From positions 1-38,527 of the forward strand of contig JAXHVN010000002.1 in the NCBI GenBank assembly GCA_034189165.1: 38,527 nucleotides of DNA, written 5' to 3'. How positions within the stretch are numbered: the first letter of the stretch is position 1; every line of letters starts with the position of its first letter. The position numbers and the translations under genes are program-made. The stretch comes from JAASSS01 sp021767745 (lineage in GTDB: Bacteria; Pseudomonadota; Gammaproteobacteria; UBA5335). Below the pieces are notes generated by a model that saw nothing but the letters and a program-made list of their open reading frames with translations, was not told where the DNA came from and did no database searches. This document shows, piece after piece, positions 15,730-23,476 of the stretch.

Positions 15730-16980
15730 ATGACCCCGCTGATCTTCTGGTTCATCGCCGCCCTGATGGTGACGCTGGCGCTCATCTTCGTCGTGTTGCC
15801 GTTGTGGCGGGCGCCGCGTTCGCCCCGTGGCGGGGTGGGGGAGCGCGCAAGGGCGCTCTACGAGCAGCGGCACCGGGAACTGACCGCGGACGAGGCAGCC
15901 GGCCTGCTCGGCGCGCAGGATCGCCGTGCGGCCGAGGTGGCGCTCGCCCGCCAGCTGCTGGCCGATGCCGATCGCACCGATGCGCCGGCTGTGCCCGCCC
16001 AGCGCAGCGGCCGGCTGGCGGCACTGGCGAGCCTGGTGCTGGTGCCGGTGCTGGCCCTCGGCCTGTACCTGCAGGTCGGCACGCCCGAGGCACTCTGGCG
16101 CAGTGACCCGGCGCAGCCGCAGGAGCTGCAGGTCATGGTCGATGCCCTCGCGCAGCGGCTGGCCCGCCAGCCGGACAATGGCGAGGGCTGGCTGCTGCTG
16201 GGACGTTCCTACCTGCTGCTGCAGCGCCCCCGCTCGGCGGTGGCGGCCTTCGACGAGGCGCGCGCGCGCCTGGGCGATCAGCCGGAGGTGCTGGTCGACT
16301 ATGCGCAGGCGATGGCACTGAGCCAGAACGGGGACTGGCGCGGCACGCCCCGCCAGTTGCTGGATCAGGTGCTGGCCGAGGCGCCGGATCATCCGAAGGC
16401 GCTGTGGCTCGGCGCCATGTCGGCGGCCCAGGGCGGCGAGATGCAGCTGGCGCGCACGCGGCTGACCCGCCTGCTGGCCCAGCAGCCGCCGGGCAGCGAG
16501 GTACGCCAGACGATTCAGCAGGTCTTGAACGAACTGGGCGGACCGGCGGGCGCCGCCCCGGCGCTGGATGTGCCGTTGGCGGCGCTGGTACCCGATCCGC
16601 AGGGGCGCGGCGAGGTCGCACTGGCGGTCTCGGTGAGCGCCGATCCGGCGGTGCTGGCCTCGCTCGGGCCGCAGGCGGTGGTGTTCATCTACGCGCAGGA
16701 TCCGCAGGGTTCGTCGATGCCGGTGGCGGCGGCACGCGAACCGGTGTCCTCGCTGCCGCTGTCGATCCGGCTCGACGACGCCGACGCGGTCATGCCCACG
16801 CGCCAGCTCTCGGACCTCGAGCGGGTGGTGGTGACGGCGCGGCTGAGTGCGTCGGCCGATGCGCTGGCCGATCCGGCAGGGCCGTCAGCGTCCTCGCCCG
16901 TGATCGATCTGGTGCCCGGTGAGCTCGTGGAGGTGAAGCTGCACCTCGAGGCCCCGCCGGCAGGGCCGGCCGGCGACTGA
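15730..16980 (+). CDS. ccmI: Cytochrome c-type biogenesis protein CcmI
   Basis: Apocytochrome c chaperone of the haem lyase complex. 416 aa. Two membrane helices (2-27 and about 97-115) flank a cytoplasmic loop with the typical LYEQRHRELTADEAAGLL stretch. A periplasmic TPR region follows (DNGEGWLLLGRSYLLLQRP begins one repeat), then a C-terminal beta-rich domain (VALAVSVSADPAVLA... VFIYAQDP). Last gene of the ccm operon, 7 nt after ccmH. Its stop codon lies inside an inverted repeat that also contains the stop of the convergent bepA. Confidence 0.94.
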   Translation: MTPLIFWFIAALMVTLALIFVVLPLWRAPRSPRGGVGERARALYEQRHRELTADEAAGLLGAQDRRAAEVALARQLLADADRTDAPAVPAQRSGRLAALASLVLVPVLALGLYLQVGTPEALWRSDPAQPQELQVMVDALAQRLARQPDNGEGWLLLGRSYLLLQRPRSAVAAFDEARARLGDQPEVLVDYAQAMALSQNGDWRGTPRQLLDQVLAEAPDHPKALWLGAMSAAQGGEMQLARTRLTRLLAQQPPGSEVRQTIQQVLNELGGPAGAAPALDVPLAALVPDPQGRGEVALAVSVSADPAVLASLGPQAVVFIYAQDPQGSSMPVAAAREPVSSLPLSIRLDDADAVMPTRQLSDLERVVVTARLSASADALADPAGPSASSPVIDLVPGELVEVKLHLEAPPAGPAGD

Positions 16981-17004
16981 GGCCGCGGCCGCCCGGCTCA
17001 GTCG
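16974..17004. terminator. Inverted repeat spanning the ccmI/bepA convergent stops
   Basis: Perfect 8-bp arms CGACTGAG (16974-16981) and CTCAGTCG (16997-17004) around a 15-nt GC-rich loop. Each arm contains the stop codon of one of the two convergent genes, so both proteins end Asp-stop. There is no T-run in either direction. It is plausibly a bidirectional transcript-end hairpin. Confidence 0.45.
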
Positions 17005-18515
17005 GCGCGGCGTTCCAGCTCCTCCAGCCGCAGTGTCGCCCGCGCCCGCTCCAGCTCGGACAGGTCGCCGTCGGCCAGCGCCAGACGCAGCTGCAGCGCG
17101 GCATCCTGCGGGCGATCTTCCTGCAGGTAGTGCTCGGCGAGATAGTAATGCGCGGCGCCGTCCTGGCCAGTCTCGTCCGCGGCCTGCGCCAGCAACCGCA
17201 GTCGCGTGGAGGCGGCCGAGCCGGCGAACCGCTCGGCCAGCAGGGTCTGCCGCGCCGCTGCCGGCTCACCGGCCTGCAGTTGGTACTCGGCCCGCAGCAG
17301 CGTTATCGCCGGGTGCTCGGGCGCCGTGCGCTCGGCGCGTGCCAGGGTGGCGAGCGCCGCGTCCAAGGCGCCCTGGCGAGCCTGGGTCTGCGCCAGCAGC
17401 AGCAGCCAGGGCGCTGCCGGGCGTGTCGCGTCGGCGTAGCGTGCGGCGATCGCCTGTGCCGGCGCCGTCTGGCCGATGCGCGCCTGCGCCACCGCCAGCC
17501 CGTAATCGGCCGCTTCCGCCCGCATGCCGGTGGCATTGCGCCGGGCCGCCTGAAAGTAGCGAATGGCATCGTCCGGCTGCGCCACGACGAGGGCCCGCAC
17601 GCGTGCCTGCATCAGGTGATAGCGCGTATCGTCGGTGCGGGTCGGCGCGGCCAGGCGCTGCGCCCGGCTGAGCGCCTCGCTGACGCGGGCGCTGTTGACC
17701 GGGTGGGTGCGGATGAACTCCCCATAGGCGCTTTCGTAGAAGCGCGACTGGCGCTCGATCTCCTCGAAGAACGTGGCCATGGCGCGCGGATCGAAGCCGG
17801 CCTCGGCCAGCATGCCGATGCCGACGCGATCCGCTTCCAGTTCGTTGCGCAGGGTGAAGTTGATGGTCTGATCCACCGAGGCGGCCATGCCCGAGGAAAG
17901 CGCCGCCTGCGCCACCTCCGGATTGCCGCCGGAGGCGAGGATCGCCGCCACCACGGCTGCCGCGGTGGCCCAGTTCATGCCGCGCATGGCTTCCATCCGC
18001 CGGGCGATGTGGCGCTGTGTGACGTGCGCGATTTCGTGCGCCAGCACGCTTGCCAGTTCGCTTTCCTCGTCGGTCGCCACCATCAGGCCGGCGTTGATGC
18101 CGATGTAGCCGCCGGGTACCGCGAAGGCATTGATCGCCTCGTTGCGCACCAGGAAGAAGTGGAAGCGCTGCTCCGGCGTGCCGCTGTGCGCGGCGATCCG
18201 GCTGCCGAGCTCTTGCAGGTAGGACTCGACCAGCAGGTCCTCCAGCAGTGCGCCCGAACGACGCAGCTGGCGATAGACGTCGGCGCCGAGGGCCGCTTCC
18301 TCGCGCGGGCTCATCACCCGATCGGCGCTGGTGCCCATGTCCGGCAGGCGGATGCCCTCGTCGGCGGCCGGCGGCGGGGCCGCGGGCAGCGCGAGCGCCA
18401 CCAGCGCCAGCAAGCGCAGGATGCCGCCGCGACCGCAGCTCAAGAGGCGTGGAATCATGTCGATGTAGCGAGTGACGCCGGTGGTGACGGGGTTGTCCGC
18501 AGCCATCGCTGGCAT
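16998..18515 (-). CDS. bepA: M48-family periplasmic metalloprotease, BepA-like
   Basis: Periplasmic zinc protease/chaperone that helps assemble or degrade outer-membrane proteins such as LptD. Up to 505 aa. Zinc motif HEIAH at 160-164, third ligand Glu in NELEADRVG, then C-terminal TPR repeats (LLLAQTQARQGALDAALATL and others). A signal peptide (LLALVALALPAAPPPA) begins after Met20. The ATG at 18515 has GGAGGG 11 nt upstream; Met20 (18458) fits the signal peptide better but lacks a ribosome site, so the start is uncertain. Divergent from the TusA-like gene, the same neighbourhood as in pseudomonads. Confidence 0.93.
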   Translation of the reverse strand: MPAMAADNPVTTGVTRYIDMIPRLLSCGRGGILRLLALVALALPAAPPPAADEGIRLPDMGTSADRVMSPREEAALGADVYRQLRRSGALLEDLLVESYLQELGSRIAAHSGTPEQRFHFFLVRNEAINAFAVPGGYIGINAGLMVATDEESELASVLAHEIAHVTQRHIARRMEAMRGMNWATAAAVVAAILASGGNPEVAQAALSSGMAASVDQTINFTLRNELEADRVGIGMLAEAGFDPRAMATFFEEIERQSRFYESAYGEFIRTHPVNSARVSEALSRAQRLAAPTRTDDTRYHLMQARVRALVVAQPDDAIRYFQAARRNATGMRAEAADYGLAVAQARIGQTAPAQAIAARYADATRPAAPWLLLLAQTQARQGALDAALATLARAERTAPEHPAITLLRAEYQLQAGEPAAARQTLLAERFAGSAASTRLRLLAQAADETGQDGAAHYYLAEHYLQEDRPQDAALQLRLALADGDLSELERARATLRLEELERRAD

Positions 18516-18523
18516 GCTCTAAT
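18515..18523 (+). promoter_or_regulatory. Extended -10 promoter for the TusA-like gene
   Basis: TGC followed by TCTAAT (5 of 6 to TATAAT), an extended -10 arrangement about 31 bp before the TusA-like ATG at 18555. It overlaps the start region of the divergent bepA. No clear -35 hexamer is seen. Confidence 0.4.
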
Positions 18524-18554
18524 AAGCCCTCCGAGTGTACTGGATATCGCCGCC

Positions 18555-18785
18555 ATGGCCGACGCCGCAACGCAGATCGATCTCTCCGGCCTCGCCGCGC
18601 CGTTCGACCTGTTGCGTGCCCGCCGCGCGATGGGCGAACTGCGGGCCGGACAGCAGCTGGAGGTCGTCACGGCCTCGAAGACGGCGGCGAAGGATTTCGC
18701 CGCCTGGTGCCGGGTTTCCGGCCACACCCTGGTGCAGAGTGTGTCGGACGAGGGCCGGCTGCGCCTGGTGCTGCGCAAGGGCTGA
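18555..18785 (+). CDS. TusA-family protein lacking the active-site cysteine
   Basis: 76 aa with the TusA/SirA two-layer fold pattern: strand IDLSGL, helix FDLLRARRAMGEL, strand QQLEVVTA, helix AAKDFAAWCRVSG, strands HTLVQSVS and LRLVLRKG. TusA proteins relay sulfur through the Cys of a CPxP motif after the first strand. Here that site reads AAPFD: Cys is replaced by Ala15 and the second Pro by Asp18. Only one Cys (Cys52, second helix) remains. The place next to bepA and a permease matches the PA1006-type TusA homologue in Pseudomonas, linked to molybdenum and nitrate metabolism. Without the Cys it cannot be a standard persulfide carrier, so the function is open. Confidence 0.85.
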   Translation: MADAATQIDLSGLAAPFDLLRARRAMGELRAGQQLEVVTASKTAAKDFAAWCRVSGHTLVQSVSDEGRLRLVLRKG

Positions 18786-18803
18786 TCGCGCAGGGATCCG
18801 ATC

Positions 18804-19901
18804 ATGGACCCGATCCGGGCCTGGCTGCACCGCTTTCTCTCCGATCCGCAGGCGATCGTCCTCGCGCTGAGCCTGCTCGCCGGGCTGGCGCTGCTGCTGC
18901 TGGTGGGGGATATGCTCAAGCCGGCGATCGCCAGCGTGGTGATCGCCTATCTGCTCGAGGGTCTGGTGCGCACGCTCGAGCGCCTGCACGTGCCGCGGCT
19001 GCTGGCGATCTGCGTAGTCATCTCCGGCTTCGTGTTCGCCCTGCTGTTTGCGCTGCTGGCGGTGATGCCCTTGCTGGTCCGCCAGATCACCCAGCTCTCG
19101 CAGCAACTGCCCGGGATGATCGAGACCGCGCGCGTATTCATCGACACGCTGCCGGAGCGCTACCCGAACCTCCTGACGGAGGTGCAGGTACAGGCGCTGC
19201 TCGGCGAGGCCGAGGCGGAGGTGAACCAGCTGCGCAATGTGCTGCTGGCGCGCACGCTCTCGTTCGGCATCGGCATGATCACGGCGGTGGTCTACATCGT
19301 GCTGGTGCCGGTGCTGGTGTTCTTCATGCTGAAGGACAAGAACAAGATCCTGCACTGGTTCAACCATTATCTGCCGCACAACCGCGGCCTGGCGCTGAAG
19401 GTGTGGCGCGAGGTCGACGTGCAGGTCGCCAACTACGTGCGCGGCAAGTTCTGGGAGATCATCATCGTCTGGGGCGCGAGCTTCCTGACCTTCGCGCTGC
19501 TGGGGCTCGACTACGCGCTGCTGCTGAGCGCGCTGGTCGGCTTCTCTGTGCTGGTGCCCTATCTCGGCGCGATCGCGGTGACTGTGCCGGTCGCTGCCGT
19601 CGCCCTGTTCCAGTGGGGCTGGAGCATCGAGCTGTTCTATGCGGTCGGCGCCTACGCCATCATCCAGTTCATCGATGGCAACGTCCTGGTCCCGCTGATC
19701 TTCTCGGAGGTGGTCGACCTGCACCCGATCGCCATCCTGCTGGCGATCATGTTCTTCGGCGGCATCTGGGGCTTCTGGGGCGTGTTCTTCGCCATTCCGC
19801 TGGCAACCCTGGTGCAGGCGGTGCTGCGGGCCTGGCCGCGGCGACCGCCGCCGGCACAGCCGACCGCCGGCGAGGTCGCCTGGCGCGGCGGCGACCGCTA
19901 G
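18804..19901 (+). CDS. perM: AI-2E family (PerM-like) membrane permease
   Basis: 365 aa, a polytopic inner-membrane protein of the AI-2E/PerM (UPF0118) family. An N-terminal helix pair (about 17-55), a third helix (68-90), a long amphipathic periplasmic stretch (QITQLSQQLPGMIETARVFID...), then five helices with family motifs YVLVPVLVFFMLKDK (starting as VYIVLVP) and FIDGNVLVPLIFSEVVDLHPI. Substrate unknown; some relatives act as Na+/H+ antiporters or exporters. 18 nt after the TusA-like gene. Its TAG stop overlaps the PIN-PhoH stop through a shared CTAG. Confidence 0.9.
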   Translation: MDPIRAWLHRFLSDPQAIVLALSLLAGLALLLLVGDMLKPAIASVVIAYLLEGLVRTLERLHVPRLLAICVVISGFVFALLFALLAVMPLLVRQITQLSQQLPGMIETARVFIDTLPERYPNLLTEVQVQALLGEAEAEVNQLRNVLLARTLSFGIGMITAVVYIVLVPVLVFFMLKDKNKILHWFNHYLPHNRGLALKVWREVDVQVANYVRGKFWEIIIVWGASFLTFALLGLDYALLLSALVGFSVLVPYLGAIAVTVPVAAVALFQWGWSIELFYAVGAYAIIQFIDGNVLVPLIFSEVVDLHPIAILLAIMFFGGIWGFWGVFFAIPLATLVQAVLRAWPRRPPPAQPTAGEVAWRGGDR

Positions 19902-21307
19902 AGGTTCTCCGAGGCGTAGTCGGCCAGCCGCGAGCGTTCGCCGCGCTGCAGGGTGATGTGGCCGCCGTGGCGCCAGCCGTGGAACCGGTCGACCACGTAG
20001 GTCAGGCCGGAGCTGGTCTCGGTGAGGTAGGGCGTGTCGATCTGCGCCACGTTGCCGAGGCAGATGATCTTGCTGCCCGGGCCCGCCCGCGTGATCAGCG
20101 TCTTCATCTGCTTGGCTGTGAGGTTCTGGGCCTCGTCGACGATGATGTAGCGGTTGAGGAAGGTGCGCCCGCGCATGAAGTTCAGCGAGCGGATCTTGAT
20201 GCGCTGGCGAATCAGGTCCTCCGTCGCCGCGCGGCCCCATTCGCCCCCCTCGTCGCTGCGGGTCAGCACCTCGAGGTTGTCCATCAGGGCGCCCATCCAG
20301 GGCGTCATCTTTTCCTCTTCGGTGCCGGGCAGGAAGCCGATGTCCTCGCCGACCGGGATGGTCACGCGCGTCATCACGATCTCCCGATAGCGCTTCTGGT
20401 CCAGGCACAGGGCGAGGCCCGCCGCCAGCGCCAGCAGCGTCTTGCCGGTGCCGGCCGCGCCGAGCAGGCTGACGAAGTCCACCTCCGGATCCAGCAGCAG
20501 GTTGAGCGCGAAGTTCTGCTCGCGGTTGCGCGCCTGGATGCCCCAGACGGGGTTCTGGTGGCGGTAGTCGCGCAGCAGCTCGATCAGCGCCTCGTCGTCT
20601 TGCACTTCCCGCACCACGGCCTCGAAGCCGCTGTCATCGTCGAGGTAGAGGCATTCGCTCGGTGCCCAGGCCGCGCACAGCGGGCCGTTCACCCGGTAGA
20701 AGGTGCGACCGGACTCCTGCCAGGCGTCCATGCGCTTGCCGTGCGAGTCCCAGAAGTTCGCCGGCAGTTCGTGATAGCCGGTGTGCAGCAGGTTGACGTC
20801 GTCGAGGACCTGATCGTTGTAGTAGTCCTCGGCATGCACGCCCAGCACCCGCGCCTTGATGCGCAGGTTGATGTCCTTGCTGACCAGCGTCACGTCGCGC
20901 TCGGCGTGTTCCAGCGCCAGGGCCATCGCCAGCGAGAGGATGTTGTTGTCCGGCTTGTCCGCGGCCAGGGCAGCGCCGCGCGTCTCGCGTGGCGGACGGG
21001 TCTCGAAGAACAGCCGCCCGGTCGGCGGACCGGCCTTCAGCGCCCGCTGGCCGTTGCCGAAGCTGCGCTGCAGGCCAAGGCCGTCCTCGATCGGCCGCTC
21101 GCCCGCATCCTCGATCAGCTCGTTGAGGAAGCGGCTGACCTGGCGGGCGTTGCGGGCGACTTCCGAGGCCCCCTTCTTGGCGTTGTCGAGTTCCTCCAGC
21201 ACGATCATCGGGATGTAGATGTCGTGCTCTTCGAAACGGAAGATGGCAGTGGGATCGTGCATCAACACGTTGGTATCCAGCACGAACAGGCGTTGGCGTG
21301 TGCTCAC
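19898..21307 (-). CDS. PIN domain-PhoH family ATPase
   Basis: 469 aa, a fusion of an N-terminal PIN nuclease domain and a C-terminal PhoH ATPase. PIN: VLDTNVLMHDP (Asp11), acidic EEL near 38-40, KPDNNIL (Asp120) and KDINLR (Asp145) give the acidic metal site. PhoH: Walker A GAAGTGKT (283-290), Walker B IIVDEAQN, then FLPGTEEEKM-type segments. Related mycobacterial PhoH2 proteins are sequence-specific RNA helicase/RNases. Here it is a chromosomal single gene with no visible antitoxin, as in many gammaproteobacteria. Starts at GTG (21307). Confidence 0.92.
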   Translation of the reverse strand: MSTRQRLFVLDTNVLMHDPTAIFRFEEHDIYIPMIVLEELDNAKKGASEVARNARQVSRFLNELIEDAGERPIEDGLGLQRSFGNGQRALKAGPPTGRLFFETRPPRETRGAALAADKPDNNILSLAMALALEHAERDVTLVSKDINLRIKARVLGVHAEDYYNDQVLDDVNLLHTGYHELPANFWDSHGKRMDAWQESGRTFYRVNGPLCAAWAPSECLYLDDDSGFEAVVREVQDDEALIELLRDYRHQNPVWGIQARNREQNFALNLLLDPEVDFVSLLGAAGTGKTLLALAAGLALCLDQKRYREIVMTRVTIPVGEDIGFLPGTEEEKMTPWMGALMDNLEVLTRSDEGGEWGRAATEDLIRQRIKIRSLNFMRGRTFLNRYIIVDEAQNLTAKQMKTLITRAGPGSKIICLGNVAQIDTPYLTETSSGLTYVVDRFHGWRHGGHITLQRGERSRLADYASENL

Positions 21308-21357
21308 GCGAGACTCCGGGGGAGAGGGCGGGCGGCAGGGAAGGCGGTGGCGTGGGT

Positions 21358-21831
21358 TCAGTCGGCGAGCTCGCGGACGGCGGCCAGCACCTGGTCCACG
21401 TGATCCGGCACCTTCACCTTGCGCCAGACCTGCCGGATGACGCCCTCGCGATCGAGCAGAAACGTGCTGCGCTCGATCCCCATCACCTTCTTGCCGTACA
21501 TGTTCTTCTCGCGGATCACGCCCAGCGCCTGGCAGAGCTGCTCGTCGGGATCGGCGATCAGTTCGAAGGGAAACTCGTATTTGGCCTTGAATTTCTCATG
21601 CGAGGCGAGGCCGTCGCGGCTGAGACCGTAGATCCGCGCATCCAGTGCGGTGAAGGCCGGGTACTGATCGCGAAAGTCCTGGCCCTCGCTGGTGCAGCCG
21701 GGCGTGTCGTCGCGCGGGTAGCAGTAGATCACCGTGAGCGCGCCGAGCAGGTCGTCCCGGCGCAGTTGCCCGCCGCCGGTAACCGGCAGCTCGAAGGCGG
21801 GGAACGGGTCGCCGATACCGGGTTCGTTCAT
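21358..21831 (-). CDS. bcp: Thioredoxin-dependent peroxiredoxin Bcp (PrxQ family)
   Basis: Reduces hydroperoxides using thioredoxin. 157 aa. Peroxidatic Cys46 lies in YPRDDTPGCTSE, with family motifs GLSRDGLASHEKFKAKY, FELIADPDEQLCQALG and IERSTFLLDREG. E. coli Bcp has its resolving Cys five residues after the peroxidatic one; here that place is Gln51, so catalysis would be 1-Cys-like or use another partner. The ATG at 21831 has AAGGA 7 nt upstream. Sits divergently beside dapA as in pseudomonads. Confidence 0.94.
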   Translation of the reverse strand: MNEPGIGDPFPAFELPVTGGGQLRRDDLLGALTVIYCYPRDDTPGCTSEGQDFRDQYPAFTALDARIYGLSRDGLASHEKFKAKYEFPFELIADPDEQLCQALGVIREKNMYGKKVMGIERSTFLLDREGVIRQVWRKVKVPDHVDQVLAAVRELAD

Positions 21832-21966
21832 GGGCTTGTCCTTGTCGTCGAGCTCATATTTCTGCCTCGCCGGGCGCGCCTGTGCAAGTGCGGCGCCGCC
21901 CGCGTCGCGGCTTGTGGGCCGTTCCGGGGGCGCGCTACCATCGGGCGCCTTGCAGCGAGGTAGCAC

Positions 21967-22842
21967 ATGATAGAGGGAAGCATCGTCGCGCTGGTGACCC
22001 CCATGCGCGAGGATGGGAGCATCGACTATGAGGCCCTGGCCCGGCTGATCGACTTCCACGCCAGCGAAGGCAGCAAGGCGCTGGTGATCGCCGGCACCAG
22101 CGGCGAGGCTTCCACGCTGACGTTCGACGAGCACAGCGAGCTGATCGCCTTCGCCGTGCGCGCCGCCGATGGCCGCCTGCCGATCATCGGCGGCACCGGT
22201 TCGAACAACACGGCCGAGGCCATCGAACTCACCGCCGCGGCCGCCCGAGCCGGTGTCGCCGCCTGCCTGCTGGTGGCGCCCTACTACGTCAAGCCGACGC
22301 AGGAGGGGCTCTATCGCCATCACCGCCGCGTGGCCGAGGCGGTGGACATCCCGCAGATCCTCTACAACGTGCCCGGGCGGACCGCCGTCGACCTGCACGA
22401 TGACACCGTCGTGCGCCTGGCGGCGGTGGACCGGATCGTCGGCCTGAAGGATGCCACGGGCGACATCCCGCGGCTGCGGGCGCTGTTGCCGCGGCTGCCG
22501 GCCGACTTCCCGGTCTACAGCGGGGACGATGCCACCACGCGCGCCGCCTTGCTGGCGGGTGCGCGCGGCGCGATCTCGGTCACGGCCAATGTGGCGCCGG
22601 CCGCGATGGCGGCGATGTGCGAGGTGGCCATGGCCGGCGATGCGCCGCGCGCCGCCGAGCTCGACGCCCCCCTCGCCGGCCTGCACCGCACGCTGTTCCT
22701 CGAGACCAACCCCATCCCCGTCAAATGGGCGGTGCACCGGCTCGGCCTGATCGGCCAAACGCTGCGCCTGCCCCTCACGCCGCTGAGCGAGTCCTGCCGG
22801 GCGCCGCTCGAGCAGGCGATGCAAACCGCTGGAGTGCTCTGA
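21967..22842 (+). CDS. dapA: 4-hydroxy-tetrahydrodipicolinate synthase DapA
   Basis: Condenses pyruvate with aspartate semialdehyde, the first step of lysine and diaminopimelate synthesis. 291 aa. Schiff-base Lys161 in VGLKDATGD, catalytic Tyr133 in ILYNVPGRT, and pyruvate-binding GTSGEASTL near 43-51. GAGGT lies 5-6 nt before the ATG. The upstream gap to bcp (135 bp) offers only a weak -35/-10 match (TTGTGG, 18 nt, TACCAT). Followed with no gap by a small lipoprotein gene, the place taken by bamC in many gammaproteobacteria. Confidence 0.97.
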   Translation: MIEGSIVALVTPMREDGSIDYEALARLIDFHASEGSKALVIAGTSGEASTLTFDEHSELIAFAVRAADGRLPIIGGTGSNNTAEAIELTAAAARAGVAACLLVAPYYVKPTQEGLYRHHRRVAEAVDIPQILYNVPGRTAVDLHDDTVVRLAAVDRIVGLKDATGDIPRLRALLPRLPADFPVYSGDDATTRAALLAGARGAISVTANVAPAAMAAMCEVAMAGDAPRAAELDAPLAGLHRTLFLETNPIPVKWAVHRLGLIGQTLRLPLTPLSESCRAPLEQAMQTAGVL

Positions 22843-23121
22843 ATGCACCGCACCCTGTTCCTGCTTCCGATGCTGGCGGCGCTGACTGCGCTGGCCGGCT
22901 GCGCCACCACCGATCCGTGCGAGGGCGCCGGTGGCTACTACAGCGACAGCCGCAGTGGGCCGCCGCTGGTGCTGCCGGACGGCCTGAGTCCGCCCGGGCG
23001 CAGCGATGCCCTGAACATCCCGCCGATCGGCCCGCCGGCCGATCAGCCAGACCCGCTGCACCGGCCCGATGGCGGGTGCATCCTCACACCACCGCCGTTC
23101 GATGCCCAGCCCGCCGGCTAG
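22843..23121 (+). CDS. Small lipoprotein after dapA, possibly a minimal BamC-like protein
   Basis: 92 aa. Lipoprotein signal MHRTLFLLPMLAALTALAGC with lipobox LAGC (Cys20). The mature part is low-complexity and Pro-rich, with PPLVLPDGLSPPGRSDALNIPP near the middle and no folded domain. BamC follows dapA in many gammaproteobacteria and has an unstructured N-terminal lasso with similar Leu-Pro spacing that wraps BamD. This protein would be only that part. It abuts dapA (start 1 nt after its stop) with GGAG 8 nt upstream. The BamC link is inference from place and pattern; plain hypothetical lipoprotein is the safe call. Confidence 0.8.
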   Translation: MHRTLFLLPMLAALTALAGCATTDPCEGAGGYYSDSRSGPPLVLPDGLSPPGRSDALNIPPIGPPADQPDPLHRPDGGCILTPPPFDAQPAG

Positions 23122-23127
23122 GCCGGT

Positions 23128-23156
23128 TTGCGCCGCGGCCGCCGCTGCGCTACGCT
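23128..23156 (+). promoter_or_regulatory. Putative promoter for tRNA-Ser (and SRP RNA)
   Basis: TTGCGC (23128-23133), a 17-nt spacer and TACGCT (23151-23156), predicted start about 20 nt before the mature tRNA 5' end. This is the only candidate promoter in the 355-bp interval between the lipoprotein gene and dnaX, which is otherwise filled by the two RNA genes. Confidence 0.45.
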
Positions 23157-23182
23157 GCCGCGCCCGGACCGCCGGGTTTCCC

Positions 23183-23273
23183 GGAGAGATGGCCGAGCGG
23201 TCGAAGGCGCACGCCTGGAAAGCGTGTACACGTCAACAGCGTGTCGAGGGTTCGAATCCCTCTCTCTCCGCCA
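23183..23273 (+). tRNA. tRNA-Ser (anticodon GGA)
   Basis: 91 nt with a genome-encoded CCA (23271-23273). The acceptor GGAGAGA pairs with TCTCTCC; discriminator G. The anticodon stem CACGC/GCGTG closes loop CTGGAAA with anticodon GGA at 23217-23219, reading UCC/UCU. A long variable arm (ACACG/CGTGT) marks a class II serine tRNA. The T arm is GAGGG-TTCGAAT-CCCTC. Confidence 0.97.
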
Positions 23274-23315
23274 GGTCCAATCGTGCTGCCGACAGGTAGC
23301 CGACACGTCGATGGT

Positions 23316-23420
23316 GGCCCGGTCGGCCCCTCCGCGACGATACGTTGTGAACCCCGTCAGGCCCGGAAGGGAGCAGCGGCAGCAGCGGATTCGGGCGCCG
23401 GAGTCGGGTCGGTCCGGGTC
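23316..23420 (+). ncRNA. ffs: Signal recognition particle RNA, small bacterial (4.5S) type
   Basis: The invariant apical domain is present at about 23355-23380: GTCAGGCCCGGAAGGGAGCA, with the GGAA tetraloop and the asymmetric internal loop that binds Ffh. The ends pair (GGCCCGG near 23316-23322 with CCGGGTC at 23414-23420), giving about 105 nt, a normal 4.5S size. Ends are estimated from pairing and may shift by a few bases. It lies between tRNA-Ser and dnaX, the same order as in pseudomonads, and may share the tRNA promoter. Confidence 0.92.
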
Positions 23421-23476
23421 GCCTCCCTTATCCCCAGGCCGCGGCGCGCTTCGCCGTCGGCCGCCGTGACGGGTCC

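Noticed and set aside
18519..20408. Long minus-strand open frame across the perM region
   Set aside because: Its composition (His, Gln, Asp repeats) is that of antisense translation of perM and part of the PIN-PhoH gene; there is no family match.
23122..23476. Possible small protein genes in the interval before dnaX
   Set aside because: The interval is taken up by a promoter, tRNA-Ser and the SRP RNA; open frames there cross these RNAs.
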